NCBI RefSeq assembly: GCF_004028635.1
Contig: NZ_RQJW01000003.1
Location: 248,001 to 312,000, forward strand
Direction of reading: 5' to 3'
Length of the DNA stretch: 64,000 bases
DNA from: Streptomyces cyaneus
GTDB lineage: Bacteria; Actinomycetota; Actinomycetes; Streptomycetales; Streptomycetaceae
Part shown: piece by piece, positions 41,871-50,305 of the stretch
How the letters are laid out: the number at the start of each line of letters is the position of its first letter
Numbering within the stretch: the stretch's first letter is position 1
Made by a program: the position numbers and the translations under genes
Notes under the pieces: model-generated
Databases searched by the model: none
What the model was told of the DNA's origin: nothing
What the model saw: the letters and a program-made list of their open reading frames with translations, nothing else

Positions 41871-43312
41871 GCGGGCAGCTGATGCCGTGCAGCCCCGAGG
41901 AGATCGGGGCGCTGTTCCTGTTCGAGAAGCTCACGCCCGAGCAGCTCGGCAGGTTGTGCAGCGCGGGGCGGGTGGAGAAGTTCGAGCCCGGGCCCGTGTA
42001 CACCGAGGGTGAACCGGCCACGTGCTTCTACGTGATGGTCGAGGGCACGGTCGTCCTGTACCGCCGGGTCGGCACGGACGACGTGGAGGTGACCCGGACT
42101 TCCCAGCGCGGGGTGTACGCGGGGTCCATGCAGGCGTATCTGGGTGACCGGGTGCGGCAGGTCTACAACAACTCCATGCGCGTCACCGAGCCGACGCGGT
42201 TCTTCGTGCTGCCCGCCGACACGTTCGCGGACATCATGCAGGAGTGGTTCCCGATGGCGGTGCATCTGCTGGAGGGGCTCTTCTTCGGCTCGAAGAGCAC
42301 CCAGCGGGTCATCGGCCAGCGTGAACGACTGCTGGCGCTCGGCTCGTTGTCCGCCGGGCTCACGCACGAGCTCAACAATCCCGCGGCGGCGGCCGTGCGG
42401 GCGACCGCGACGCTGCGGGAGCGGGTGGCGAAGATGCGGCACAAGCTCGCCATCATCGCGCAGGGCTCCTACTCCCCCGAGGTCATGGCGAACCTCATCG
42501 ACATCCAGGAGCGCACGGCGGAACGGGTCGCCAAGGCACCGACGTTGAGCCCCTTGGAGGCGTCGGACCGGGAGGACGAGCTCACCGACTGGCTGGACGA
42601 CCACGGCATTGCGGAGGGCTGGCGGATCGCGCCCACCTTCGTGCAGGCCGGTCTCGACGCGGACTGGCTGGACCAGATCGCGGCGGCCGTGGACGAGGAG
42701 ATCCTGCCGAGCGCGATCGGATGGCTCAACTACACCGTCGAGACCGAGCTGTTGATGGACGAGATCAACGACTCCACCAACCGCATCTCACACCTCGTCG
42801 ACGCCGCCAAGCAGTACTCCCAGCTCGACCGCGCGCCCTTCCAGAACGCCGACGTGCACGAACTCCTCGACAGCACCCTGCTGATGCTGTCGGGCAAGAT
42901 CGGCAAGCAGATCAAGGTCGTCAAGGAGTACGACCGTACGCTGCCGAAGATCCCGGCCTACCCGGCGGAGCTCAACCAGGTGTGGACGAACCTGATCGAC
43001 AACGCGGTCGCGGCGATCGACAGCGCGGGCGGGGAAGGGACGTTGACCGTGCGGACGGCGCCGGATCACGACCGGCTGCTGGTGGAGTTCCGCGACACGG
43101 GGGTCGGGATTCCGCCGGAGCACCGGGGGCGGATCTTCGATCCCTTCTTCACGACGAAGCCCGTGGGTGAGGGCACCGGGCTCGGCCTCGACATCTCCTG
43201 GCGGATCGTGGTCAACAAGCACCACGGCAGCATCCAGGTGGAGTCGCAGCCGGGTGACACCCGCTTCCAGGTGCTGCTGCCGCTCACATCGGTCGAGGAG
43301 GAGCCTGCATGA
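41867..43312 (+). CDS. Soluble histidine kinase with N-terminal cyclic-nucleotide-binding domain
   Basis: Cytoplasmic kinase of 481 aa without membrane helices. The N-terminal cNMP-binding roll (about 15-130) shows FEPGPVYTEGEPATCFYVMV, EGTVVLYRR and TRFFVLPADTFADIMQEWFP. The dimerisation helix carries the phosphoacceptor H167 in SAGLTHELNNPAAAAVRATA, of the HELNNP type. An unusual helical insert of about 150 residues follows. The HATPase domain has NQVWTNLIDNAVAAIDSAGG, FRDTGVGIPPEHRGRIFDPF and GEGTGLGLDISWRIV. It overlaps both neighbours by four bases (ATGA at each end), so the three proteins are made together. The receiver of the upstream flavoprotein is the obvious phosphate acceptor. Confidence 0.92.
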   Translation: MSGQLMPCSPEEIGALFLFEKLTPEQLGRLCSAGRVEKFEPGPVYTEGEPATCFYVMVEGTVVLYRRVGTDDVEVTRTSQRGVYAGSMQAYLGDRVRQVYNNSMRVTEPTRFFVLPADTFADIMQEWFPMAVHLLEGLFFGSKSTQRVIGQRERLLALGSLSAGLTHELNNPAAAAVRATATLRERVAKMRHKLAIIAQGSYSPEVMANLIDIQERTAERVAKAPTLSPLEASDREDELTDWLDDHGIAEGWRIAPTFVQAGLDADWLDQIAAAVDEEILPSAIGWLNYTVETELLMDEINDSTNRISHLVDAAKQYSQLDRAPFQNADVHELLDSTLLMLSGKIGKQIKVVKEYDRTLPKIPAYPAELNQVWTNLIDNAVAAIDSAGGEGTLTVRTAPDHDRLLVEFRDTGVGIPPEHRGRIFDPFFTTKPVGEGTGLGLDISWRIVVNKHHGSIQVESQPGDTRFQVLLPLTSVEEEPA

Positions 43313-43662
43313 GCAGCGACAACGGAATTGACCCGAGCGTTCCGCCGAGCGGGAGCGGGTGTGCCGAGTGCGATGCGGTCGGCGGGTGGTGGTTCCATCT
43401 GCGGCGGTGTGCGCAGTGCGGGCATGTGGGGTGTTGTGACAGTTCGCCCGCGAAGCATGCCACGGGGCATTTCAAGGCTACTGGGCATCCGTTCGTGCAG
43501 AGTTTCGAGCCGGGTGAGGAGTGGTTCTGGAACTTCGCCACGAACGAGATGTACGAGTCGGGGCCCGAGCTTGCGGCGCCGGTGAGTCATCCCGTGGATC
43601 AGCCGGCGCCGGGGCCTGCGGGGCGGGTGCCGGATGATTGGGCGAGGACTTTGCGCGCCTGA
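43309..43662 (+). CDS. UBP-type zinc finger protein
   Basis: Small protein of 117 aa built around a ZnF-UBP domain. Candidate zinc ligands are C18, C21, C34, C37, C42, C43, H50, H54 and H60, in the order CxxC, CxxC, CC, H, H, H. Trp27-Trp28 and the later EPGEEWFWNF lie where eukaryotic members bind the ubiquitin C-terminus. Bacteria have no ubiquitin, but actinobacteria have Pup, whose tail contains Gly-Gly. Whether this finger binds Pup, another C-terminus or DNA is unknown. The ATG overlaps the kinase stop (ATGA). It is the last gene of the unit; an intergenic repeat follows. Confidence 0.88.
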   Translation: MSSDNGIDPSVPPSGSGCAECDAVGGWWFHLRRCAQCGHVGCCDSSPAKHATGHFKATGHPFVQSFEPGEEWFWNFATNEMYESGPELAAPVSHPVDQPAPGPAGRVPDDWARTLRA

Positions 43663-43706
43663 GAGCTCGGGGCTGTCGGTTCTACGGCGGGTGCGGGTCG
43701 TTTGTA

Positions 43707-43736
43707 GCTGGTCGCGCAGTTCCTCGCGCCCCTGAA
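43707..43736. repeat. Streptomyces intergenic repeat, copy 3 (short form)
   Basis: GCTGGTCGCGCAGTTCCTCG then CGCCCCTGAAA: the same core as copies 1 and 2, here between the zinc finger stop and the LAL regulator start, two genes in tandem. The trailing CTTCAGGGC end is replaced by CCTGAAAACCAG. Confidence 0.75.
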
Positions 43737-43776
43737 AACCAGAGGCGCTGTCAGTGGCGCGTGACAGGATGTTTCC

Positions 43777-46719
43777 GTGTCGCAGACCTCATTCAGCACG
43801 CCGTTGATCGGGCGGGACGGCGAGCTCGCTCGGCTCTCCGCCGTGCTGGAGCGTGCCCGGAGTGGTGAGGCCCGGGCTGTGCTGGTCGCCGGGGACGCCG
43901 GGGTCGGCAAGACCCGGGTGCTCGACGAGGTGGCGGGGCGTGCAGCCGGGGACGGGATGATCGTGCTGACCGGTCATTGTGTCGATCTCGGCGATGTCGG
44001 GCTGCCCTATCTGCCGTTCACCGAGGTGCTGGGCGTGCTCGCCGGTGAGGAGCGGTTCGCGGAGGTCCTTGCCGCGCATCCCGTGGTCGAAGGGCTGCTG
44101 GGCGGCGGGACGGACGCCGTGAGGGACCGGCTGCGGTTGTTCGAGGGCATTGCGGGGCTGCTCGCCGATCTGGCGGATGTCGCGCCGGTGCTGCTCGTCC
44201 TGGAGGATCTGCACTGGGCCGATCAGTCGTCGCGTGATCTGCTGCGGTTCCTGTTGAGTCGGGGGATCCTGCAGCGGACTGCGGGTGGGGCGCCCGGGCA
44301 TCGGCTCGCCGTGCTGGCGTCGTACCGCGCGGATGATCTGCATCGGCGTCATCCGCTGCGGCCGTTGCTGGCCGAGTTGGTGCGGCTGCCCGCCGTCGAG
44401 CGGCTCGAACTGCGGCCGTTGGCGGACGCCGAAGTGGCCCGGCTGGTGCGGGCCGTGCAGGAGCGGACGCTGTCGGACGTCACGGTCCGGCGGATCGTCG
44501 AGCGGGCCGAGGGCAATGCCTTCTACGCCGAGGAGCTGGTCGCGGCCACGGACGCGGAGGCCGGCGGTGTGCCCAGCGGGCTGGCCGACGTACTCCTCAT
44601 ACGGTTCGAGCAGCTGTCCGACACCGCCCAGCAGGTGCTGCGTACGGCCGCCGTCGCGGGGCGCCACGTCGAACACGAGCTGCTGCGGGGCGCCGTGGGC
44701 ATCCCGGAGGGCGAGCTGGAGACGGCACTGCGGGAGGCGATCGGGCGGCAGTTGCTGGTGGCCGGCGACGGCGACACGTACGCGTTCCGGCACGCGCTCG
44801 CGCGCGAGGCGGTGTACGCCGATCTGCTGCCCGGTGAACGGGCCCGGCTGCACGGCACGTTCGCCCGGCTGCTCACCGGACGCGGCCGTCCCGCCGAGAC
44901 GGCGGCGGAGCGCGCCCACCACTACCGCGAGAGCCACGACCTGGCCGAGGCGCTGGCCGCCTCACTGGAGGCCGCCGACCACGCGCACCGGGTCGGTGCT
45001 CCCGCCGAGGAGCTACGGCATCTGGAGGCCGCCCTGGACGTGTGGTCGTCGGTGGAGCCGTCGGCGCGGCCCTCGGGCGAGGGCAACAACCGGGTGACGC
45101 TCACCCTGCGCGCGTCCGCGGCGGCCGCGCACGCCGGGGAGTCGCACCGCGCGGTCACCCTCACCCGCTCCGCGCTGGCCGGCGTCGGCCAGGACACGGA
45201 CACCGAGCTCGCCGCCCGGGTCCGCTACACGCTGGCCGGCAATCTGCTCACCGTCGACAGCCTGACGGCGGCGTTCGCCTACAGCAGCGAGGCGCTCGCG
45301 CTGATCCCCGCCGAGCCTGCGTCGCGGACGTGGACGTGGGCGGCGGCCACGCATGTCATGGCGGCACGCCAGGTCGGGGAGAACGACACCGCGCTGCGGG
45401 TCGGCCGCGAGGCCCTGCGCACCGCCGAGAAACTGCAGGTGACAGATGCCCAGGCCGACCTGCTCATCTCACTGACCGGACTCGAACGAGACAGCCGCGA
45501 CACACCGCGGGGCCGTGAACGGCTCTGCGAGGCCCGGGAGTTGGCGCGACGCTCGGGCAACGCGCCGGTGGAGATGCGCGCGCTGTTCAACCTCGCCATC
45601 GGCTGCTACGAGTCAGGTGACCTCCAGGAGTGTCTGGCCTGGCTGACGGAGGGGCTGGACCGGGCCCGGCGTGCCGGTTTGCTGTCCTCGACGTATCCGC
45701 TGGCGATGCGGTATCTGCGGCTGCTGGTGCTGTACACGCTGGGCCACTGGGACGAGTGCGTGAACGCCGCCGCGGCCGACTCCGAAGTGCTGCCCGCGAT
45801 GGGCGGATACACGGCCGGTCCGGCGCTGTACGTCGCTCTCGCACGCGGCAACCTCACGGCCGCCGAGCATGCTCGCGCCCTGCTGGAGGGACCCTTCGAC
45901 TGGATGGGCACACTCGTCGCGGGCATCGCGCTCACCGACGCCGCCGCGCTGCGCGGTGACGCGGAGGCGGCGGTGGAGCGGATGCGGTCCACGGTTGAGG
46001 CTCTCACCGACGATGCGGGGACGCTGCCCGACGTCACGGTCCGGCTCGTCGCCCTCGCGCTGGCCGCGGTCGCCGACCGTGCCGCCGAGTTGCGCCGCAC
46101 CTCGGACGAGGCGGGGGTGCGCCGCTGGGCGGACACGGCGACCGAACTGGTCGAACTGGCCCGGGCGACGGCCGTGCACGGCGAGAGCGGCACGCCACAG
46201 GGCCCGGAAGGCGTGGCGTGGCTGGCCCGTGCGGAGGCGGAGTGGGTACGGGTGGTGTCCGGACCGGACGTGCGGGCGTGGGCGAAGGCGGTGGCCGCTT
46301 GCGACTACGGCGACGAGTACGAGCGGGCGCGATGCCGACTGCGCCACGCCGAGGCCCTGTTGGCCGCGGACGACCGTGAGGCGGCGGCCATCGAGGCCCG
46401 GGCCGCACGGGAGACGGCGGCCCGGCTCGGCGCGACACTCCTGCTGGAGCGACTGGACGCCCTGATCCGGCGCGGCCGCCTCGCGGAAACCTCCGCCGAC
46501 CGCTCCTCGCCGCTCACGGCCCGCGAGCAGGAGGTGCTGCTCCTCCTCGCCCTCGGCCGCAGCAACCGGAAGATCGGCGAGGAGCTGTACATCACCGGCA
46601 AGACCGCGAGCGTCCACGTCTCCAACATCCTCGCCAAGCTGGGCGCCGCGAGCCGCACGGAGGCGGTGGCGATCGCCTATCGGGAGGGCCTGATCACCCG
46701 CGAGGAGACGGTCGGCTGA
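43777..46719 (+). CDS. LAL-type (large ATP-binding LuxR) transcriptional regulator
   Basis: Large activator of 980 aa in the MalT/LAL family. The N-terminal AAA module has Walker A GDAGVGKT (39-46), Walker B LLVLEDLHWAD (around 140-150) and LAVLASYRADDLHRRHPLRP. The middle 500 residues are TPR-like helical repeats with alternating Ala/Leu/Glu. The C-terminal LuxR helix-turn-helix is intact: LTAREQEVLLLLALGRSNRK, then ELYITGKTASVHVSNILAKL. Such regulators are activated by an inducer with ATP and often control secondary metabolism or sugar use. The target is not evident; the convergent SGNH/GH95/GH27 operon is adjacent but has its own ROK regulator. GTG 43777 has AGGA seven bases upstream. Confidence 0.95.
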   Translation: MSQTSFSTPLIGRDGELARLSAVLERARSGEARAVLVAGDAGVGKTRVLDEVAGRAAGDGMIVLTGHCVDLGDVGLPYLPFTEVLGVLAGEERFAEVLAAHPVVEGLLGGGTDAVRDRLRLFEGIAGLLADLADVAPVLLVLEDLHWADQSSRDLLRFLLSRGILQRTAGGAPGHRLAVLASYRADDLHRRHPLRPLLAELVRLPAVERLELRPLADAEVARLVRAVQERTLSDVTVRRIVERAEGNAFYAEELVAATDAEAGGVPSGLADVLLIRFEQLSDTAQQVLRTAAVAGRHVEHELLRGAVGIPEGELETALREAIGRQLLVAGDGDTYAFRHALAREAVYADLLPGERARLHGTFARLLTGRGRPAETAAERAHHYRESHDLAEALAASLEAADHAHRVGAPAEELRHLEAALDVWSSVEPSARPSGEGNNRVTLTLRASAAAAHAGESHRAVTLTRSALAGVGQDTDTELAARVRYTLAGNLLTVDSLTAAFAYSSEALALIPAEPASRTWTWAAATHVMAARQVGENDTALRVGREALRTAEKLQVTDAQADLLISLTGLERDSRDTPRGRERLCEARELARRSGNAPVEMRALFNLAIGCYESGDLQECLAWLTEGLDRARRAGLLSSTYPLAMRYLRLLVLYTLGHWDECVNAAAADSEVLPAMGGYTAGPALYVALARGNLTAAEHARALLEGPFDWMGTLVAGIALTDAAALRGDAEAAVERMRSTVEALTDDAGTLPDVTVRLVALALAAVADRAAELRRTSDEAGVRRWADTATELVELARATAVHGESGTPQGPEGVAWLARAEAEWVRVVSGPDVRAWAKAVAACDYGDEYERARCRLRHAEALLAADDREAAAIEARAARETAARLGATLLLERLDALIRRGRLAETSADRSSPLTAREQEVLLLLALGRSNRKIGEELYITGKTASVHVSNILAKLGAASRTEAVAIAYREGLITREETVG

Positions 46720-46735
46720 CTTCCCGTCGTGGCCG

Positions 46736-47926
46736 TCAGCCGGTGGTGTCGCAGTCGAGGGCGGTCAGGTCGACGGCGTCGGCCATCGCCTGCATCCCCT
46801 TGTCGTTCGGGTGGATGTGGTCGCCGCCGTCGAGGGCCGGAAGCATCCGTTCGGGGTCGTAGGGGCTGCGCAGGATGCGGTCGAAGTCGGTGACGGCGTC
46901 GAACTCGCCGCTGGTGCGGATGAAGGTGTTGACCTCTTGGCGCACGGCCTCGGCGGCCGGGTCCCATTCGTGCCAGCCCTTGAAGGGCCCGACGGTCGCG
47001 CCGACGACGCACTTGCCGGCCGCGTGGGCCCGCTCGACGATCTCGCGGTAGCCCTCGATCAGGTCCTCGGCCGTGACGCCCGTATGGGCCTTGATGTCGT
47101 TGACGCCCTGGAACAGGAACACGGTCCGCACCCCTGGCTGGGACAGGACGTCCCGCTCCAGCCGGTTCAGCGCGCTCTGGCCGGGGTTGTCCGCGAGGAC
47201 CTTGTTCCCGGAGATGCCTTCGTTGGCCACGCCCTTCACCGCTGTGTCCGCCCGTTGCAGGCGGCGGGCCAGGTAGTCGGGCCAGCGGCGGTTCAGGTCG
47301 GTGGTGGACTGCCAGCCGTCGGTGATGGAGTCGCCGAGGGCGGCGACCGCTCCGGTGCCCGCTGGGGCGCGTACGGAGACGGCGTCCAGGTAGAACCAGG
47401 AGCCGGTCGGGATGTTCCAGGCGGCGCCGCTCTCCTCGGCGGTGTGGTCGCCCTGGGTGGCGTACGACGACTGCAGGGCCATCCAGTGGCCGCTGGCCGG
47501 GCCGCCCGCGTCCGGGCTGTGCAGGCTGACGACGAGGTTGGTCGCGGCGGGCAGCCTGCCGGGCAGCGGGTCGCTCCACACGGTGCTGCCCGCCGGCACG
47601 GTGACCGTGCGCGCACCGCCGAAGGTCAGGCGCCGATTGCTGCCCGGCCGCAGCTCGGCGCCCTGTTTCTGGATGCCCGCGTGGACGCTGTCGATGGTCA
47701 GCGGCCGGTCCCCGAAGGCGTTGGAGAGCCGGATCCGCAGGTGGGTCCCGCCCGCGCTGGTGTGCACGACGAGCCGGTAGCTGCGGCCGGCGACACCGTC
47801 GCCCATCCGGTCGGCGCTCGCCGCCCAGGTGACGACGCCGCTCGGGTCGCCGGTCGCCTCTGCGGGCGGGGACTGACAGGCCACGGCCGTCAACAGGACG
47901 GCGGCGAGCGGGAGTCCGGCCCTCAC
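46736..47926 (-). CDS. SGNH/GDSL-type secreted esterase lipoprotein
   Basis: Exported hydrolase of 396 aa with lipobox TAVAC (C17). An N-terminal beta domain (LRIRLSNAFGDRPLTIDSVH) is followed by the SGNH fold: block I AVAALGDSITDGW with the nucleophilic Ser, block II GISGNKVL, block III FLFQGVNDIK, and block V GGDHIHPNDKG with the catalytic Asp-x-x-His. It probably removes acetyl or other acyl groups from plant-type polysaccharide. The start overlaps the stop of the GH95 gene by four bases (GTGA). It is the last gene of the ROK-GH27-GH95-SGNH operon and converges on the LAL gene with a 16-bp gap. Confidence 0.93.
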   Translation of the reverse strand: MRAGLPLAAVLLTAVACQSPPAEATGDPSGVVTWAASADRMGDGVAGRSYRLVVHTSAGGTHLRIRLSNAFGDRPLTIDSVHAGIQKQGAELRPGSNRRLTFGGARTVTVPAGSTVWSDPLPGRLPAATNLVVSLHSPDAGGPASGHWMALQSSYATQGDHTAEESGAAWNIPTGSWFYLDAVSVRAPAGTGAVAALGDSITDGWQSTTDLNRRWPDYLARRLQRADTAVKGVANEGISGNKVLADNPGQSALNRLERDVLSQPGVRTVFLFQGVNDIKAHTGVTAEDLIEGYREIVERAHAAGKCVVGATVGPFKGWHEWDPAAEAVRQEVNTFIRTSGEFDAVTDFDRILRSPYDPERMLPALDGGDHIHPNDKGMQAMADAVDLTALDCDTTG

Positions 47927-50286
47927 CGGGCGAAGTCCTTCAACGTGACAAAGGCGCCGGGCTTCATGGTGACCGTGCGGGCCCCATCACCGTACGCGAC
48001 CGTCGTGGTGCGGCCGCCGACGCTGTGGATCCGTGCCTCGGTCGGTTTTCCGTCGCGCCAGCGCAGGTCGACTTCGAAGCCGCCGCGCGCGGCGACACCC
48101 CTGACGAAGCCCGAGCCGGCCCAGGCGTCGGGAAGCGCGGGGAGGAGTTCGATGTGCCCCGGGCGGGAGTACAGCAGCATCTCCATCATCGCGGCCGGTG
48201 TACCGAAGTTGGCGTCGATCTGGAAGATGCCCCGGCCGCGTTCCACCTCGTAGATGTCGAAGAGGTTGGGTGCCGTGCCGTTGCTGCCGCCGGTCGACGG
48301 GCGGAGGTTGTTGACGACCAGCTGGTAGGCCTTCTCCGGGTCCTTCAGGCGGGCCCAGCAAAGACTGCGCCAGGCGTTGGCCCAGCCGAAGCTCTCCATG
48401 CCGCGCGCGGTGAGCAGCGCGGTGGCTGCGGCCACGGTCTCGGCCGGGGTGGAGCCGTCGGGGCGGATACGGTCGCCGGGGAACAGGCCGACGAGCGGGG
48501 ACAGGTGCCGGTGCGTGGTCTCGCCGAGGTTGTCGGGTGACATCCACTCCTCCAGCCAGCCGGTGCTCGGGCTGACCTGTGGCAGGTAGAGCTTTCTGCG
48601 CAGTGAGGCGATGGTATCCGCGTGGTCGGCGTCCTTGCGCAACTCGGCCGCCGCGGTGCAGTAGTTCCCGAACAGCGCCCACACCAGTTCCTGAGCGTAG
48701 GTGATGCCCTTGGCGTCGAGCGGGCCGTGCTCCGGTGACCAGTCGCTGTCGGCGATGAGCACCTCCTGCTTGGTGCCGGGGAGGGTGGTGGTGAGCAGCC
48801 GGGCCTCCCAGAACTCGCAGGCGCCCTTCAGAAGCGGGTAGATCTTCTTCAGGTACTCCCGCGACCCGGTGTACTCGTAGTGCTCCCAAAGGGTCGTGCA
48901 CAGCCAGGCGTTGCCCGCCGGGTGCCACCACCAGCCGCCTCCGCCATGGGGGTTGGTGGAGATGGCGACGGTCCAGCCGGCGTTCTTGCCGGTGGAGTTG
49001 CGGTAGCGGTTGCGCGGGTCGTTGAACAGGCGGCGGGTGAGGTCGGTCCAGGACGGGAGCTGGGCGAGGCAATAGTCGGTGAGGGCGTCGAAGCATGGTG
49101 ACAAGCCCGTGCGGTCGGCCATCCAGTAGTTCATCTGGATGTTGATGTCGGTGTGGTAGTCGCCCATCCAGTCCGGGTCGTTGCCGTCGAGCCACAGTGC
49201 CTGGAGGCCCATCGGCAGGCTGCCTCTGGATCCGGAGATCATCAGGTAGCGACCGAAGTGGAGGTAGGCGGCTTCGAGTTCCGGATCCGGCGCGCCGTCG
49301 CGGGCGCGTGCCCGGATGCGCTCCCAGGTGTCGAGGGAGCGCTGCTGGGGCGATGACGTTCCCAGGGAGAGGTCCATCTTCCCGAACAGGGCGTGGTAGT
49401 CGGCGACATGGGTGCGCAGCAGCGTGTCCGCGGAGAGGGCGGCTGCGTCGCGGACCTTGGTGCGGGCGAGACTCTGCGGGTCGAGGGAGGGGTCGCGGTA
49501 GCCCTTGGCCGCGTCCGGCGCGTAGTTGGTGCCGCCGCTGACCAGCACGGTCAGCTCCCTGCACCCGGAGAAGGAGATACCCGAGCCGCTCACCGTGACG
49601 CGCCCGCCGGTTCCGTGGGCGGCGACGGCGGCACCGTAGCGCAGGCCGTTGGGGAAGGCGGCGCCGAACGAGACCGCGGCGTCCTCGCCGTGCGTTCCCT
49701 CCAGTGTGACGGTGCCGGTGTACCGCCCTCCCCCGCTCTGGGTGAAGTGCAGGACGATCACATCGTCGGGGCGGCCGGCGAAGATCTGCCGTCGGTATGT
49801 CACTCCGGAGCGGACGTACGACGTGGTCACCACGCCCCGGTCCAGGTCGAGGGCGCGGCGGTAGCCGGAGACGGCGGACAGGTCGTGGTCGGGGATGTCG
49901 ACGGTGAGCCGGGCGAGGAGGGTGAGGGAGCCGAAGTCGCCGCGGCCGTAGGGGAACTGGCCGTCGGAGTCGAGCGTGTCGTTGAGGCCGCCGGTCCACA
50001 TCGTGGCGTCGGTGATGAGGAGGAGTTCGCGGCCGGGGTCGTTGCTCGCGAGGGCGCCGAGGCGGCCGTTGCCGACGGGCAGGCCCTGCTCGATCATGGA
50101 GTGCTCGTCGGCAGGGGCCTGCCACCACAGCTCGTGGGCTGAACTGCCGGGCATTGCAGGTGAGTTGGCGGGCCGTTGCGGTGCGGCCGAGGCGGTGAAG
50201 GCGGGCAGTGCGGTGAGGGCTCCGGTCACCGCGGAGAGGGCGAGGAGGCTGCGTCTGGGCAGGCCGGTGGTCGGGTTCGTGTCCAT
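47923..50286 (-). CDS. GH95 family glycoside hydrolase (alpha-L-fucosidase/alpha-L-galactosidase)
   Basis: Exported glycosidase of 787 aa. The Tat-type signal peptide has GLPRRSLLALSAVTGALTAL and is cut near ASA. The N-terminal beta-sandwich (WWQAPADEHSMIEQGLPVGN, GRLGALAS) and the alpha/alpha-barrel are characteristic of GH95. Conserved catalytic-region motifs are YHTDINIQMNYWMAD (the Asn-x-Asn pair), GITYAQELVWALFGN with the general acid Glu, and GIFQIDANFGTPAAMMEML with the Asp. Family members remove alpha-1,2-L-fucose or L-galactose from xyloglucan and related glycans. It begins 19 bp after the GH27 stop. Without experiments, fucose versus galactose specificity cannot be told. Confidence 0.93.
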   Translation of the reverse strand: MDTNPTTGLPRRSLLALSAVTGALTALPAFTASAAPQRPANSPAMPGSSAHELWWQAPADEHSMIEQGLPVGNGRLGALASNDPGRELLLITDATMWTGGLNDTLDSDGQFPYGRGDFGSLTLLARLTVDIPDHDLSAVSGYRRALDLDRGVVTTSYVRSGVTYRRQIFAGRPDDVIVLHFTQSGGGRYTGTVTLEGTHGEDAAVSFGAAFPNGLRYGAAVAAHGTGGRVTVSGSGISFSGCRELTVLVSGGTNYAPDAAKGYRDPSLDPQSLARTKVRDAAALSADTLLRTHVADYHALFGKMDLSLGTSSPQQRSLDTWERIRARARDGAPDPELEAAYLHFGRYLMISGSRGSLPMGLQALWLDGNDPDWMGDYHTDINIQMNYWMADRTGLSPCFDALTDYCLAQLPSWTDLTRRLFNDPRNRYRNSTGKNAGWTVAISTNPHGGGGWWWHPAGNAWLCTTLWEHYEYTGSREYLKKIYPLLKGACEFWEARLLTTTLPGTKQEVLIADSDWSPEHGPLDAKGITYAQELVWALFGNYCTAAAELRKDADHADTIASLRRKLYLPQVSPSTGWLEEWMSPDNLGETTHRHLSPLVGLFPGDRIRPDGSTPAETVAAATALLTARGMESFGWANAWRSLCWARLKDPEKAYQLVVNNLRPSTGGSNGTAPNLFDIYEVERGRGIFQIDANFGTPAAMMEMLLYSRPGHIELLPALPDAWAGSGFVRGVAARGGFEVDLRWRDGKPTEARIHSVGGRTTTVAYGDGARTVTMKPGAFVTLKDFAR

Positions 50287-50305
50287 GGGGGTGCTCCGGG
50301 TTCGG

